64,000 nucleotides of DNA. Origin: Blautia_A ammoniilytica (lineage in GTDB: Bacteria > Bacillota > Clostridia > Lachnospirales > Lachnospiraceae). Both the position numbers and the translations under genes were made by a program. The notes beneath the pieces were generated by a model. That model made no database searches. It saw nothing but the letters and a program-made list of their open reading frames with translations, and was not told where the DNA came from. Of this stretch, positions 1-8,182 are shown piece after piece. The stretch covers positions 38,521 through 102,520 of the forward strand of contig NZ_JAOQJL010000013.1 of the NCBI RefSeq assembly GCF_025566965.1. Reading direction: 5' to 3'. Within the stretch, counting starts at the first letter, position 1. Each line of letters starts with the position of its first letter.

Positions 1-1374
1 GCATGGAGACGGATCAACGGTGTGTGTTACAATGGCAGCGGCGCAGAGATTCCCGGAGTGGTAACAAGAGGTATCGATGTATCAGAATGGCAAGGGAAGA
101 TCAACTGGCAGAAAGTGAAAAATTCAGACATTGATTTTGCCTTTATCCGTATTTCCTCTGGTACAGATTATATGGATAAGTATTATGATTATAATATGAG
201 TTCTGCGAATGAAGCAGACCTTCCGGTTGGAACTTACGTATACAGCAAAGCCACCACTACCACTGCAGCTTTAAAGGAAGCACAGCTGGCCATCAGTAAG
301 ATGAACGGCTACAAGGTTTCCTATCCGGTTGTATATGATATTGAATATTCCAAAATGGAATCTTTATCTAAGAACCAGATCGCAAGAATGACACTTGCCT
401 TCTGCAATGAAGTGAAGGCTGCCGGATATACGCCAATGGTTTATATGAATACCCACTGGTATAAAGAAAAGGTAAATATGAGTATGCTGTCCGGTCTTGA
501 CGTATGGATCGCAAGCTACAGTGATAAGAATCCTGCACCGGACAGAAGTGTATACAATTATGGAATCTGGCAGTGTACAGCCGGGAATCTTGGAGAAGGC
601 TCTTACATGCGTACTACCAAAGGGCTGGTAGCAGGTATTCCTAAAGAAAATAATGTGGACCTGAATTATGGCTTTGTAGATTATACTACACGTGTGACGC
701 CCAGATGGTCAGCAAGGGAAGGATATACCCCTGCAACAGAAGCATCTACAGCTGATATATCTGTAAAAAATGGCTGGTATACAGAAAATGGCAGACAGTG
801 TTATTATATCAATGATGAGCGTGTAAAGGGCTGGAAGCAGATTAATGGTAAATACTATTACTTCCATCCGGTATCCGGTAATATGTACGTGAACAGCCTT
901 GTAAAAGTAAATGGTGTAGTGTATTATGTGGACAAAAATGGTGTACGTACTGCCAAACGCTGGGTAACAAAAAGCCGCAACAAATATTATATTGGCAGCA
1001 AGGGCATTGCCTTAAAGGGCAGCCAGAGGATCAAAGGAAAATATTATTTCTTTGATCTGGACACCAGGATCATGTACAGGAATAAAAAGCTGGTAAGGAA
1101 TGGAAGGATCTTCTATTTCGGAAATAATGGTGTAAGATTTAACGGAGGATTTAAGACCATCCGGGAAAATGGAGTATATAATACCTATTATTTCCAGAAG
1201 AACGGACAGGCAAAGAAGGGATGGCTGAGATTAAACGGTAAGAAATATTATTTCTATCCTTCTGGTGACAAAGCAGGTGTATGTGCAAAGCATACAAGAA
1301 TCCGGACAGCCAGCGGAATGATCTACGTGTTTGATAAAAACGGTGTCTATGTGAGACGATATAAGCGAAAATAA
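1..1374 (+). CDS. GH25 muramidase with wall-binding repeats (5' partial)
   Basis: Predicted secreted N-acetylmuramidase (lysozyme) cleaving peptidoglycan. The frame is open to base 1, so the start codon and any signal peptide lie outside the window; the GTG at 22 is internal. The GH25 domain covers roughly bases 70-690. The D-x-S motif GIDVSEWQG carries the first acidic residue (codon at 76) and the D-x-E of VVYDIEYSK carries the catalytic pair. From about base 770 to the end there are aromatic, glycine-rich repeats (patterns such as GWKQINGKYYYF and GWLRLNGKKYYFY) typical of choline/cell-wall-binding repeats. It lies 73 bp before the ATP-grasp gene on the same strand, so it may belong to the surface-glycan locus or only border it. 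Family assignment is secure; the exact wall ligand is unknown. Confidence 0.93.
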   Translation, partial: AWRRINGVCYNGSGAEIPGVVTRGIDVSEWQGKINWQKVKNSDIDFAFIRISSGTDYMDKYYDYNMSSANEADLPVGTYVYSKATTTTAALKEAQLAISKMNGYKVSYPVVYDIEYSKMESLSKNQIARMTLAFCNEVKAAGYTPMVYMNTHWYKEKVNMSMLSGLDVWIASYSDKNPAPDRSVYNYGIWQCTAGNLGEGSYMRTTKGLVAGIPKENNVDLNYGFVDYTTRVTPRWSAREGYTPATEASTADISVKNGWYTENGRQCYYINDERVKGWKQINGKYYYFHPVSGNMYVNSLVKVNGVVYYVDKNGVRTAKRWVTKSRNKYYIGSKGIALKGSQRIKGKYYFFDLDTRIMYRNKKLVRNGRIFYFGNNGVRFNGGFKTIRENGVYNTYYFQKNGQAKKGWLRLNGKKYYFYPSGDKAGVCAKHTRIRTASGMIYVFDKNGVYVRRYKRK

Positions 1375-1447
1375 AGAGAAACAGGTCAATACAGCCTGTA
1401 AACAAAAAGCTAAGGAAAACATACGTAAATAAGGATAAACAGGGACT

Positions 1448-2587
1448 ATGAAGAAAATTGTGATCATCGGAGCAAATGATTTTCAGCGCCCGCTCATAAG
1501 AAAAGCCAAGGACATGGGTTATCAGACCCATGTCTTTGCATGGAGAGAAGGCGCTACAGGTGCATCAGATGCAGATTACTTTTATGAGATCAGTATTACT
1601 GAAAAAGAAAAAATACTGGAGATCTGTAAACAGATCCAGCCGGATGGAGTAGCGACTATTGGCTCTGACCTGGCAAATATAACGGTACAGTATCTGGCTG
1701 AAAGGCTGGGACTTCCAGGCAATTCGGAAGAGTGTATCAAAAACTCTACCAATAAGTATGCCATGCGGAAGGCCTTTCTTCTGGCTGGGATCCCTGTACC
1801 TTTTTTTACGATCGTGGAAGAAGAGGACAAGGTACAGATACCGGAATATCCGGTGATCGTAAAGCCTACAGACCGTTCCGGGAGCAGGGCCATCACAAAG
1901 GTAAACAACTCAAGGGAGCTGAAGGCTGCTATCACTGCCGCAGTCAGTCAGTCCTTTGAAAAGAAAGCCATTGTGGAAGGCTATCTTTCCGGGGATGAAT
2001 ATAGCATGGAAACCATAAGCTTTGCAGGACAGCATCATTGTCTGGCTATTACAAAGAAATATACCACAGGAACTCCTCATTTTATTGAAACAGGTCATTT
2101 ACAGCCTGCACCTCTTCATACTGAAACAGAAGAAAAAGCAAAGAAAATGATTTTTGCAGCTTTGGATGCCCTGCAGGTGAAAAATGGCGCCGGTCACAGC
2201 GAATTCCGTATTGATGAAAAGGGTGATATCCACATTATTGAGATCGGATCCAGAATGGGCGGGGACTGTATCGGCTCACATCTGGTGCCTTTGTCCACAG
2301 GACAGGATTTTGTAGGAATGGTGGTGGACATAGCATTAGGGAATGCGCCCAAATTTGCCCGGAAGCAGGAAGGAATGTATGCAGCCATTCGTTTTATCAT
2401 GGATGAAAAAGATCTTCAGGCTTATTACCAATTAAAAGAAACGTGCCCTGAGATCATCCGGGAGTTTGTGCTAGACAGTCAGCCTGGCTCCCATCCTATT
2501 ACAGACAGTGGCTCCAGATATGGGTATTATATTGTGCAGACCGATTCTCTGGAGCAGGCGCGCAAAATCCTGGGCTCCGTCAGTTGA
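1448..2587 (+). CDS. ATP-grasp carboxylate ligase-like protein 1
   Basis: A 379-aa ATP-grasp protein of the CarB/PurT-like type, expected to activate a carboxylate as acyl-phosphate and join it to an amine or similar nucleophile. Visible features are an N-terminal Rossmann-like pre-ATP domain (MKKIVIIGANDFQRP), an ATP-binding lysine in VIVKPTD (about K139), the EGYLSGDEYSME strand (177-188) and the metal-binding acidic residues in SEFRIDEKGDIHIIEIGSRMGGD (E252, E265; listed in two parts: SEFRIDEKGDIH and IIEIGSRMGGD). It is first in a collinear operon and 84 bp before a second ATP-grasp gene. Context with an amino-sugar aminotransferase suggests it acylates a sugar amine or makes its donor; this is inference. 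The substrate cannot be read from sequence. Confidence 0.85.
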   Translation: MKKIVIIGANDFQRPLIRKAKDMGYQTHVFAWREGATGASDADYFYEISITEKEKILEICKQIQPDGVATIGSDLANITVQYLAERLGLPGNSEECIKNSTNKYAMRKAFLLAGIPVPFFTIVEEEDKVQIPEYPVIVKPTDRSGSRAITKVNNSRELKAAITAAVSQSFEKKAIVEGYLSGDEYSMETISFAGQHHCLAITKKYTTGTPHFIETGHLQPAPLHTETEEKAKKMIFAALDALQVKNGAGHSEFRIDEKGDIHIIEIGSRMGGDCIGSHLVPLSTGQDFVGMVVDIALGNAPKFARKQEGMYAAIRFIMDEKDLQAYYQLKETCPEIIREFVLDSQPGSHPITDSGSRYGYYIVQTDSLEQARKILGSVS

Positions 2588-2671
2588 CAGTATCGGACAA
2601 AAACGCTATGATATGATACAGCGATAACCGGGCGGTTCATGCCCTGATTTTTAAGAAGAGGTAGGGATTCC

Positions 2672-3859
2672 ATGAAGAAACTGATGATCCTGGGAGCCAG
2701 TTACTCTCAGATGCCACTGATCCAGGCGGCGAAAAGGCTGGGGATTTATACCATTGTCTGCAGCACACCAGGCAGCTGGCCAGGTTTTGCAGAAGCAGAC
2801 GAATGTTCCTATACAGACATATCAGATCCACAGGCAGTGCTGGCAGAGGCAAGACGCACACAGATCCAGGGGATCACCACCTGTTGTCTTGATACAGGAG
2901 TACCGGCTATAGGGACTGTGTGTGAAGCTATGGGGCTTACCGGGCCAAAAGCCATTCCTGCACAGACAGCCTCTGATAAATGGAAAATGAAAGAAGCCTT
3001 TGTAAAGGCAGGGGTACAGACAGCACGGCATATCCGTGTAAGATCTGAGGAAGAACTGGAAGCCGCCCTTTCCCAGCTTACCTTTCCTGTGATCCTGAAG
3101 GCAGTAGACCTGATGGGGAGCAGAGGGATTTTCCGCAGCAATACAAAAGAAGAAGCAAGAGCCAATTACAGGCTTACTATGGAAGCTACAGGGAAGGATT
3201 ACTGCCTTGTAGAAGAATTTATAGAAGGCACTTTATTTGGGGCAGAAGCTATGCTGAAGGACGGAAAGTTTTTGTATTGCCTTCTGGATAATACAGAAGC
3301 TTTCATCAGCGCAGTGCCTACACCGGTAGGACATTCTGTGCCTTTTGATGAAGAGGAAGCTCTTGGCGCGCAGGCCAGGGAGCAGGTGGGCAAAGCAGCA
3401 AAAGCCCTGGGACTTGATAATTGTCCTGTGAACTGTGACCTGATCTGGAAGGATGGCAGGGTTTATGTGGTTGAGATCACTGCCAGGGCAGGAGCTACTT
3501 GTCTGCCGGAGATTGTAGGAGAGTTTTTTGGTATCAATTATTATGAAGCCATTGTAAGGCTGGCTCTGGATCTTGGGGTTGAAGAGATGTTCCATCTGGA
3601 TGGAGAACATCCTGCTGTTTTGTCACATACTTTATTATCTTTACGTGATGGGATCGTAAAAGAGATCAGGAATGACAATGCACCATCCGGGGATATCCTG
3701 GATCTTTCTTTCAACATTTGCCCTGGAGAAGAGATACACAGATATCGTAATGGCAGGGACAGGCTGGGGCAGGTGATCCTGAAGGGCAGCACACTTACAG
3801 AATGCAGAAAGAGACTTCAGGAAGTTTTATCAAAAATACACATTGAATTTATGGAATAA
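2672..3859 (+). CDS. ATP-grasp carboxylate ligase-like protein 2
   Basis: A 395-aa ATP-grasp protein, a distant paralog of its upstream neighbour (same order of motifs, low identity). It has an N-terminal nucleotide-fold segment (MKKLMILGASYSQMP), an ATP lysine in VILKAVDLMGSRG (about K143), EEFIEG at 181-186, and a metal-binding stretch around VVEITARAGATCLPE (266-280). A ribosome site AGAAGAGGTAGGG precedes the ATG. Consecutive ATP-grasp genes suggest two successive or alternative ligations on one acceptor. Only 15 bp separate it from the small membrane protein gene, which supports co-transcription. Its substrate is unknown; a role in decorating a 4-amino sugar or its lipid-linked form is inferred from neighbours only. 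Confidence 0.84.
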   Translation: MKKLMILGASYSQMPLIQAAKRLGIYTIVCSTPGSWPGFAEADECSYTDISDPQAVLAEARRTQIQGITTCCLDTGVPAIGTVCEAMGLTGPKAIPAQTASDKWKMKEAFVKAGVQTARHIRVRSEEELEAALSQLTFPVILKAVDLMGSRGIFRSNTKEEARANYRLTMEATGKDYCLVEEFIEGTLFGAEAMLKDGKFLYCLLDNTEAFISAVPTPVGHSVPFDEEEALGAQAREQVGKAAKALGLDNCPVNCDLIWKDGRVYVVEITARAGATCLPEIVGEFFGINYYEAIVRLALDLGVEEMFHLDGEHPAVLSHTLLSLRDGIVKEIRNDNAPSGDILDLSFNICPGEEIHRYRNGRDRLGQVILKGSTLTECRKRLQEVLSKIHIEFME

Positions 3860-3874
3860 TTATGGGAAAATAGC

Positions 3875-4231
3875 ATGAAAGAGAATGGAAAGCAAAAGAC
3901 AGCAGGACTTTTTCTGGTTCTGCATGTAAGCCTTCTGATGAGTTCTTTAAGCGGTGTATGTTCCAAAATGGCAGCCAATCAGAAAAGTTTGATCGGCTTT
4001 GCTTTATGGTATGGAGGCGTTCTTCTGATCATGGCTTTGTATGCCCTGATTTGGCAGCAGATCCTGAAGCATCTGCCATTGACGGTGGCTTATGCTAATA
4101 AGCCGGTAAGCTTGATCTGGGGGATGATCTGGGGTACCTTTATTTTTGGTGAGAAGATCACCTGGAATATGATCCTTGGGGCACTGATCATTTTTGGAGG
4201 AATTTACCTGGTGGTGACTGCTGATGAATGA
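3875..4231 (+). CDS. Small four-helix EamA/SMR-type membrane protein A
   Basis: A 118-aa, very hydrophobic protein with about four membrane helices, typical in size of single-domain SMR/EamA transporters such as ArnE. The C-terminal half holds the usual SMR-like pattern of a helix (VSLIWGMIWGTFIFGEKIT), a short turn with a glutamate-lysine, and a last helix ending VTADE. Its reading frame overlaps the next, similar-sized gene by 8 bp, so the two are probably translated together and act as a heterodimer. Next to a polyprenyl-phosphate glycosyltransferase, the best analogy is the ArnE/ArnF flippase for undecaprenyl-phosphate amino sugar. That function is inferred. Confidence 0.75.
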   Translation: MKENGKQKTAGLFLVLHVSLLMSSLSGVCSKMAANQKSLIGFALWYGGVLLIMALYALIWQQILKHLPLTVAYANKPVSLIWGMIWGTFIFGEKITWNMILGALIIFGGIYLVVTADE

Positions 4232-4568
4232 ACTGCAGATTTATATATGTATTCTGATCGTATCTGTATTTGTGGCATCCCTTTCCCAGATATTGCTGAA
4301 GATATCTGCCAATAAGACATACAGGGACAGACTTCACGAATATCTGAATCCTTATGTGATCACAGGATACGGACTTTTGTTCCTGTCAACACTTCTTACA
4401 ATGGTGGCATTAAAGAAAGTACCCCTTTCTCTGTCGCCTGTGATTGAGTCCAGCAGCTATATATTTGTGTCCTTGATGGGATATCTGGTGTTGAAGGAAC
4501 GGTTTACCAAGAGAAAACTTCTGGGACTGCTGGTGATCCTTGTGGGGATCCTGGTATTCTCATTATAA
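4224..4568 (+). CDS. Small four-helix EamA/SMR-type membrane protein B
   Basis: A 114-aa membrane protein with four predicted helices. It overlaps the preceding 118-aa partner by 8 bp and lies 11 bp before the glycosyltransferase gene. Features include VASLSQILLKISAN in helix 1 and the SMR-like segment LSPVIESSSYIFVSLMGYL, followed by VLKERFTKRK and a last helix ending in LVFSL. A pair of such half-transporters next to an ArnC/GtrB-like enzyme resembles ArnEF. I infer that it flips a lipid-linked sugar; drug efflux is the alternative but is less likely in this operon. Confidence 0.75.
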   Translation: MNELQIYICILIVSVFVASLSQILLKISANKTYRDRLHEYLNPYVITGYGLLFLSTLLTMVALKKVPLSLSPVIESSSYIFVSLMGYLVLKERFTKRKLLGLLVILVGILVFSL

Positions 4569-4579
4569 AAGGAGAAAAA

Positions 4580-5596
4580 ATGCTTTTATCAATTGTGATC
4601 CCCTGCTACAGATCTGCCCATACCATTGAGAAGGTGGTGGAGATGAGCATGGAGGTGATTCGGACGATCCCCGGACTGGACTGTGAATTTATCCTGGTGA
4701 ATGATTGTTCCCCGGATGATACCTTTGAAGTTATCCGCAGGTTGGGCATCAAATATCCGAATGTAAAGGGAATTAATTTGGCCAAGAATTTTGGTCAGCA
4801 TAATGCCATCATGGCAGGACTTCATGAGGCAAAAGGGGATTATATCATGGGAATGGATGATGATATGCAGACCCACCCGTCGCAGATCCCTGCCTTTATT
4901 AAGGCGATGGAAGAGGGCTATGATGTAGTCTTTGGAATATATAAGAAAAGAAAATTCAGTTTCATGAAGAATCTGACCAGCAAGATTGCTTCATTTATTG
5001 TATGGCATATGGTAGAACGGCCTAAGGGACTGGAGGCTAGCAATTACTGGTGCTGCCGCAGGTATGTGCGGGATGAGATCGTGAAGTATGAAGGTTACAA
5101 TCTTTACCTGCAGATCCTGTTTTATCGTACTACTTCTAATATTGCTAATATTGAGATCCAGCATTTTTCAAGAGAAGAAGGAAGCTCCAATTATAATTTT
5201 AAAAAGGCGTTCCGCTTGTTTATGTCTTTCCTGAATTATACGGTGATCCCTCTTCGGGCAGCAGAGGTGATGGGAGTTCTGTTTTCCCTTACCGGATTTA
5301 TACTGGCAGTGGCTGTGCTGATCCAGAAGCTGTCCAATCCTGATGTGGCTATGGGCTGGTCTTCCCTGATGTGTGCCATGCTGATCTTCTTCGGTATTAC
5401 ATTTCTGATGCTTGGAGTTATGGGAGAATATATCGGTAAGATGATTCTGAACCAGAATAAAACTCCTCAGTATGTAATACGGGAAACAGTAAATGTTCAG
5501 AAGGCAGATGCTCAGAAGATAAGTGTTCAGAAGTCAGATGCTCAGGAACCGGCAGAAATTATACAGAAAAAAGGACATGGAAAAGCTGATGATTGA
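4580..5596 (+). CDS. Polyprenyl-phosphate glycosyltransferase, GT2 (GtrB/ArnC-like)
   Basis: A 338-aa GT2 enzyme of the DPM1/GtrB/ArnC/CsbB type, which moves a sugar from a nucleotide donor to undecaprenyl phosphate on the cytoplasmic face. The N-terminal GT-A domain begins SIVIPCYRSAHTIEKV, has VNDCSPDDT, and the acidic cluster MDDDMQTHPSQ (about 92-102). Two C-terminal membrane helices (about 228-255 and 265-292) match the family. A lysine- and aspartate-rich tail repeats VQKxDAQ motifs and is not typical. With the SMR-like pair just upstream and a YfhO protein at the end of the operon, it completes a three-part extracytoplasmic glycosylation set. The ribosome site is AAAGGAGAAAAA. The 3' end overlaps the aminotransferase start by 20 bp. 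Confidence 0.9.
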   Translation: MLLSIVIPCYRSAHTIEKVVEMSMEVIRTIPGLDCEFILVNDCSPDDTFEVIRRLGIKYPNVKGINLAKNFGQHNAIMAGLHEAKGDYIMGMDDDMQTHPSQIPAFIKAMEEGYDVVFGIYKKRKFSFMKNLTSKIASFIVWHMVERPKGLEASNYWCCRRYVRDEIVKYEGYNLYLQILFYRTTSNIANIEIQHFSREEGSSNYNFKKAFRLFMSFLNYTVIPLRAAEVMGVLFSLTGFILAVAVLIQKLSNPDVAMGWSSLMCAMLIFFGITFLMLGVMGEYIGKMILNQNKTPQYVIRETVNVQKADAQKISVQKSDAQEPAEIIQKKGHGKADD

Positions 5597-6719
5597 TTTT
5601 AACAGGCCTGCCTATACAGGCAAAGAAATGGAATATATTCAGGATGCTGTACAAAGAGGCATGCTGTGCGGTGACGGGGAATATACCAAACGGTGCTCCA
5701 GATGGATGGAGGAAAGGTTTCATACAGCACATGTAATGCTTACCACTTCCTGTACCCATGCACTGGAGATGGCTGCTTATCTGTCTGATATACAGCCCGG
5801 GGATGAGGTGATCATGCCTGCATATACCTTTGTGTCTACAGCAGATGCGTTTGTACTTCGTGGCGCCAGGATCGTATTTGTGGATATCCGTCCGGATACC
5901 ATGAACATTGATGAGGATTTGATCGAGCCGGCCATCACAGAGAAGACCAAGGCAATCGTAGTGGTCCATTATGCAGGAGTGTCCTGTGAGATGGATAAGA
6001 TTCTTCAGATCGCACACAAATATGGACTGAAGGTAGTAGAGGATGCTGCCCAGGGCGTAAATGCCTATTATAAGGGCAAGGCACTGGGAACTATTGGTGA
6101 TTTTGGCTGCTATAGCTTCCATGAAACAAAGAATTATACCATGGGAGAGGGCGGCGCTATTTTATTTGATAAAGACGAGTATCAGGAAAAAGCAGAGATC
6201 CTCAGGGAAAAGGGAACTGACAGAAGTAAGTTTTTCAGAGGCCAGGTGGACAAATACCGGTGGATGGATTATGGTTCCTCCTATCTTCCAAGTGAACTGA
6301 ATGCAGCCTATCTTTACGCACAGCTGGAGGTTTGTGACCAGATCCAGGATAAAAGGATGGAAATCTGGAATTATTATCATCGAGAGCTGGAAGCTCTTGA
6401 GAAAGAAGGCAAGATTACACGGCCTGTGATACCGGAAGGATGTATCCATAATGCTCATATGTACTATTTGAAAGTGCGGGATATGGAAGTTCGTACTAAG
6501 CTGATCCATTATCTTCGGGAAAAAGGTATCTGCAGTGTATTTCATTATATTCCTCTGCATACAGCACCGGCAGGACAGAAGTTTGGCCGTTTTGCAGGAG
6601 AGGACCGATATACTACAAAGGAAAGCGAGAAACTGTTAAGGCTGCCTATGTTCTACAACCTGGACATGAAGGATGTGGAGTATGTTACAGAGCAGCTGAA
6701 GTCCTTTAAGGAGTATTAA
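5577..6719 (+). CDS. dTDP-4-amino-4,6-dideoxyhexose transaminase (WecE/RffA-like)
   Basis: A DegT/DnrJ/EryC1/StrS-family PLP enzyme, 380 aa from the ATG at 5577. It is expected to aminate the C4 ketone of a dTDP-4-keto-6-deoxyhexose, with glutamate as amino donor. The N terminus MIDFNRPAYTGKEMEYI and the segment SFHETKNYTMGEGG, which carries the PLP lysine (about K185), match WecE/RffA. VVEDAAQGV supplies the aspartate that contacts the pyridine ring. The frame remains open upstream to 5523, but that part lies within the preceding gene; ATG at 5577 or 5589 fits the family N terminus. RmlA and RmlB are not in the window, so the keto-sugar must be made elsewhere. It is the ArnB equivalent of the proposed Arn-like route. 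Confidence 0.88.
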   Translation: MEKLMIDFNRPAYTGKEMEYIQDAVQRGMLCGDGEYTKRCSRWMEERFHTAHVMLTTSCTHALEMAAYLSDIQPGDEVIMPAYTFVSTADAFVLRGARIVFVDIRPDTMNIDEDLIEPAITEKTKAIVVVHYAGVSCEMDKILQIAHKYGLKVVEDAAQGVNAYYKGKALGTIGDFGCYSFHETKNYTMGEGGAILFDKDEYQEKAEILREKGTDRSKFFRGQVDKYRWMDYGSSYLPSELNAAYLYAQLEVCDQIQDKRMEIWNYYHRELEALEKEGKITRPVIPEGCIHNAHMYYLKVRDMEVRTKLIHYLREKGICSVFHYIPLHTAPAGQKFGRFAGEDRYTTKESEKLLRLPMFYNLDMKDVEYVTEQLKSFKEY

Positions 6720-6784
6720 GCAAGTTGGATTTGTGACCAAAATATAGAAAATGGAAAGCCAAAAAAGGCAGAAAGGAAATTAAA

Positions 6785-7339
6785 ATGGGAAAGATCAAAG
6801 TGACACCATGTGGAGATATTGAAGGATTGAAAGTAATCGAGCCAACTGTTTTTGGAGATGCCCGTGGTTATTTTATGGAAACCTACAATTACAATGATTT
6901 CAAGGAAGCAGGGATTGATGTGGAGTTTGTGCAGGACAATCAGTCCAGTTCCCACTACGGAGTATTAAGAGGTCTTCATTTCCAGATCAATTATCCTCAG
7001 GATAAGCTGGTTCGTGTGGTAAACGGTGAAGTGTTTGATGTGGCAGTAGATTTACGAGAAGGCTCCAAAACCTACGGCAAATGGTTTGGTGTTGTGCTTT
7101 CAGCAGAAAATAAAAAACAGTTCTTTATTCCAAAGGGATTTGCTCATGGATTTCTGGTACTTTCCGAAAGTGCAGAGTTCACCTACAAATGTTCTGACTT
7201 CTATCATCCGGGAGACGAAGGCGGCCTGATCTGGAATGATCCGGATATTGGAGTAGAATGGCCGATCCCTGAAGGTATGGAGCTTACTTTCTCTGACAAA
7301 GACCAGAAATGGGGGAGCTTTAAGGAGTTCCATAGATAG
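6785..7339 (+). CDS. rfbC: dTDP-4-dehydrorhamnose 3,5-epimerase
   Basis: A 184-aa cupin-fold RmlC/RfbC enzyme that epimerises dTDP-4-keto-6-deoxyglucose at C3 and C5 on the way to dTDP-L-rhamnose or related L-sugars. The family features are RGYFMETYNYNDF, QDNQSSSHYGVLRGLHFQ with the catalytic histidine, the aspartate of FDVAVDLRE, and FIPKGFAHGFLVLSE. Length and motif order are normal. A GAAAGGAAATTAAA ribosome site precedes the ATG. The other three rhamnose genes (rmlA, rmlB, rmlD) are absent here. The gene lies between the aminotransferase and the ABC exporter, so the epimerised sugar is probably a backbone or side-chain unit of the exported polymer. Confidence 0.95.
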   Translation: MGKIKVTPCGDIEGLKVIEPTVFGDARGYFMETYNYNDFKEAGIDVEFVQDNQSSSHYGVLRGLHFQINYPQDKLVRVVNGEVFDVAVDLREGSKTYGKWFGVVLSAENKKQFFIPKGFAHGFLVLSESAEFTYKCSDFYHPGDEGGLIWNDPDIGVEWPIPEGMELTFSDKDQKWGSFKEFHR

Positions 7340-7349
7340 GAGAGAATGA

Positions 7350-8165
7350 ATGCTTAAGACGATATTTTCCCTGCCGGCGGATGTATACAAAAACCGCCGG
7401 CTGGTTATGAAACTGGCTAAAAATGATTTTAAGACCAGATACGCAGGTTCCTATTTTGGAACCTTCTGGGCATTTGTGCAGCCCATTGTTACCATTATGG
7501 TGTACTGGTTTGTATTTTCTGTTGGCTTCCGCCAGAATACAGATGGGATCGGGATTCCTTTTGTACTGTATCTGGTAGCTGGGATTGTTCCCTGGTTCTT
7601 TTTCCAGGATGCCCTAGTAGGCGGGACCAACGCTCTTCTTGAATATAATTACCTTGTAAAAAAAGTCGTTTTTAACATCAGTGTGCTTCCTGTTGTGAAG
7701 ATCATTTCCGCACTGTTTGTACACGGCTTTTTCGTGGTCTTTACAATTATTTTGTATGCCTTCTATGGAAGATTTCCGGACTGGTATTATCTGCAGATCC
7801 TGTATTACAGTATTTGTGTATTTATATTGTCCTTAAGCCTGGTTTACATTAGCTGTGCAGTGGTGGTATTTTTCCGTGACCTGACCCAGATCATCAACAT
7901 CGGCCTGCAGGTAGGCGTATGGCTTACACCCATTATGTGGGTGGCAGATACAGCTTTGAAGGACCATCCGCTGATCCAGAAGATCCTTCAGCTGAACCCT
8001 ATGTACTATATTGTTTCCGGTTACAGGGATGCATTTGTTGTAAAACGGTGGTTTTTTGAAAGACCATTATGGACCTTATATTTCTGGCTCTTTACCCTGG
8101 TTTGTTTCTGCTTCGGAAACTGGGTATTTAAAAGACTGCGGATCCATTTCGCAGACGTACTATAG
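7350..8165 (+). CDS. Polysaccharide ABC exporter permease (Wzm/TagG-type)
   Basis: A 271-aa ABC-2 type permease with six predicted helices. It starts with an amphipathic cytoplasmic segment (LAKNDFKTRYAGSYFGTFWA) typical of Wzm, KpsM and TagG. The conserved WLTPIMWVAD and LNPMYYIVSGYRDAF motifs near the C terminus are hallmarks of the family. It forms the channel that moves a lipid-linked glycan across the membrane, with the ATPase encoded 17 bp downstream. The start has an AGGAGAGAATGA site 10 bp after rfbC. Confidence 0.95.
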   Translation: MLKTIFSLPADVYKNRRLVMKLAKNDFKTRYAGSYFGTFWAFVQPIVTIMVYWFVFSVGFRQNTDGIGIPFVLYLVAGIVPWFFFQDALVGGTNALLEYNYLVKKVVFNISVLPVVKIISALFVHGFFVVFTIILYAFYGRFPDWYYLQILYYSICVFILSLSLVYISCAVVVFFRDLTQIINIGLQVGVWLTPIMWVADTALKDHPLIQKILQLNPMYYIVSGYRDAFVVKRWFFERPLWTLYFWLFTLVCFCFGNWVFKRLRIHFADVL

Positions 8166-8182
8166 AAAGGAATCAACCTGTT

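Noticed and set aside
22..1374. GTG at 22 as start of the GH25 gene
   Set aside because: The frame is open upstream to base 1 with no ribosome site at 22 and a normal GH25 protein needs a signal peptide, so the gene is truncated by the window edge.
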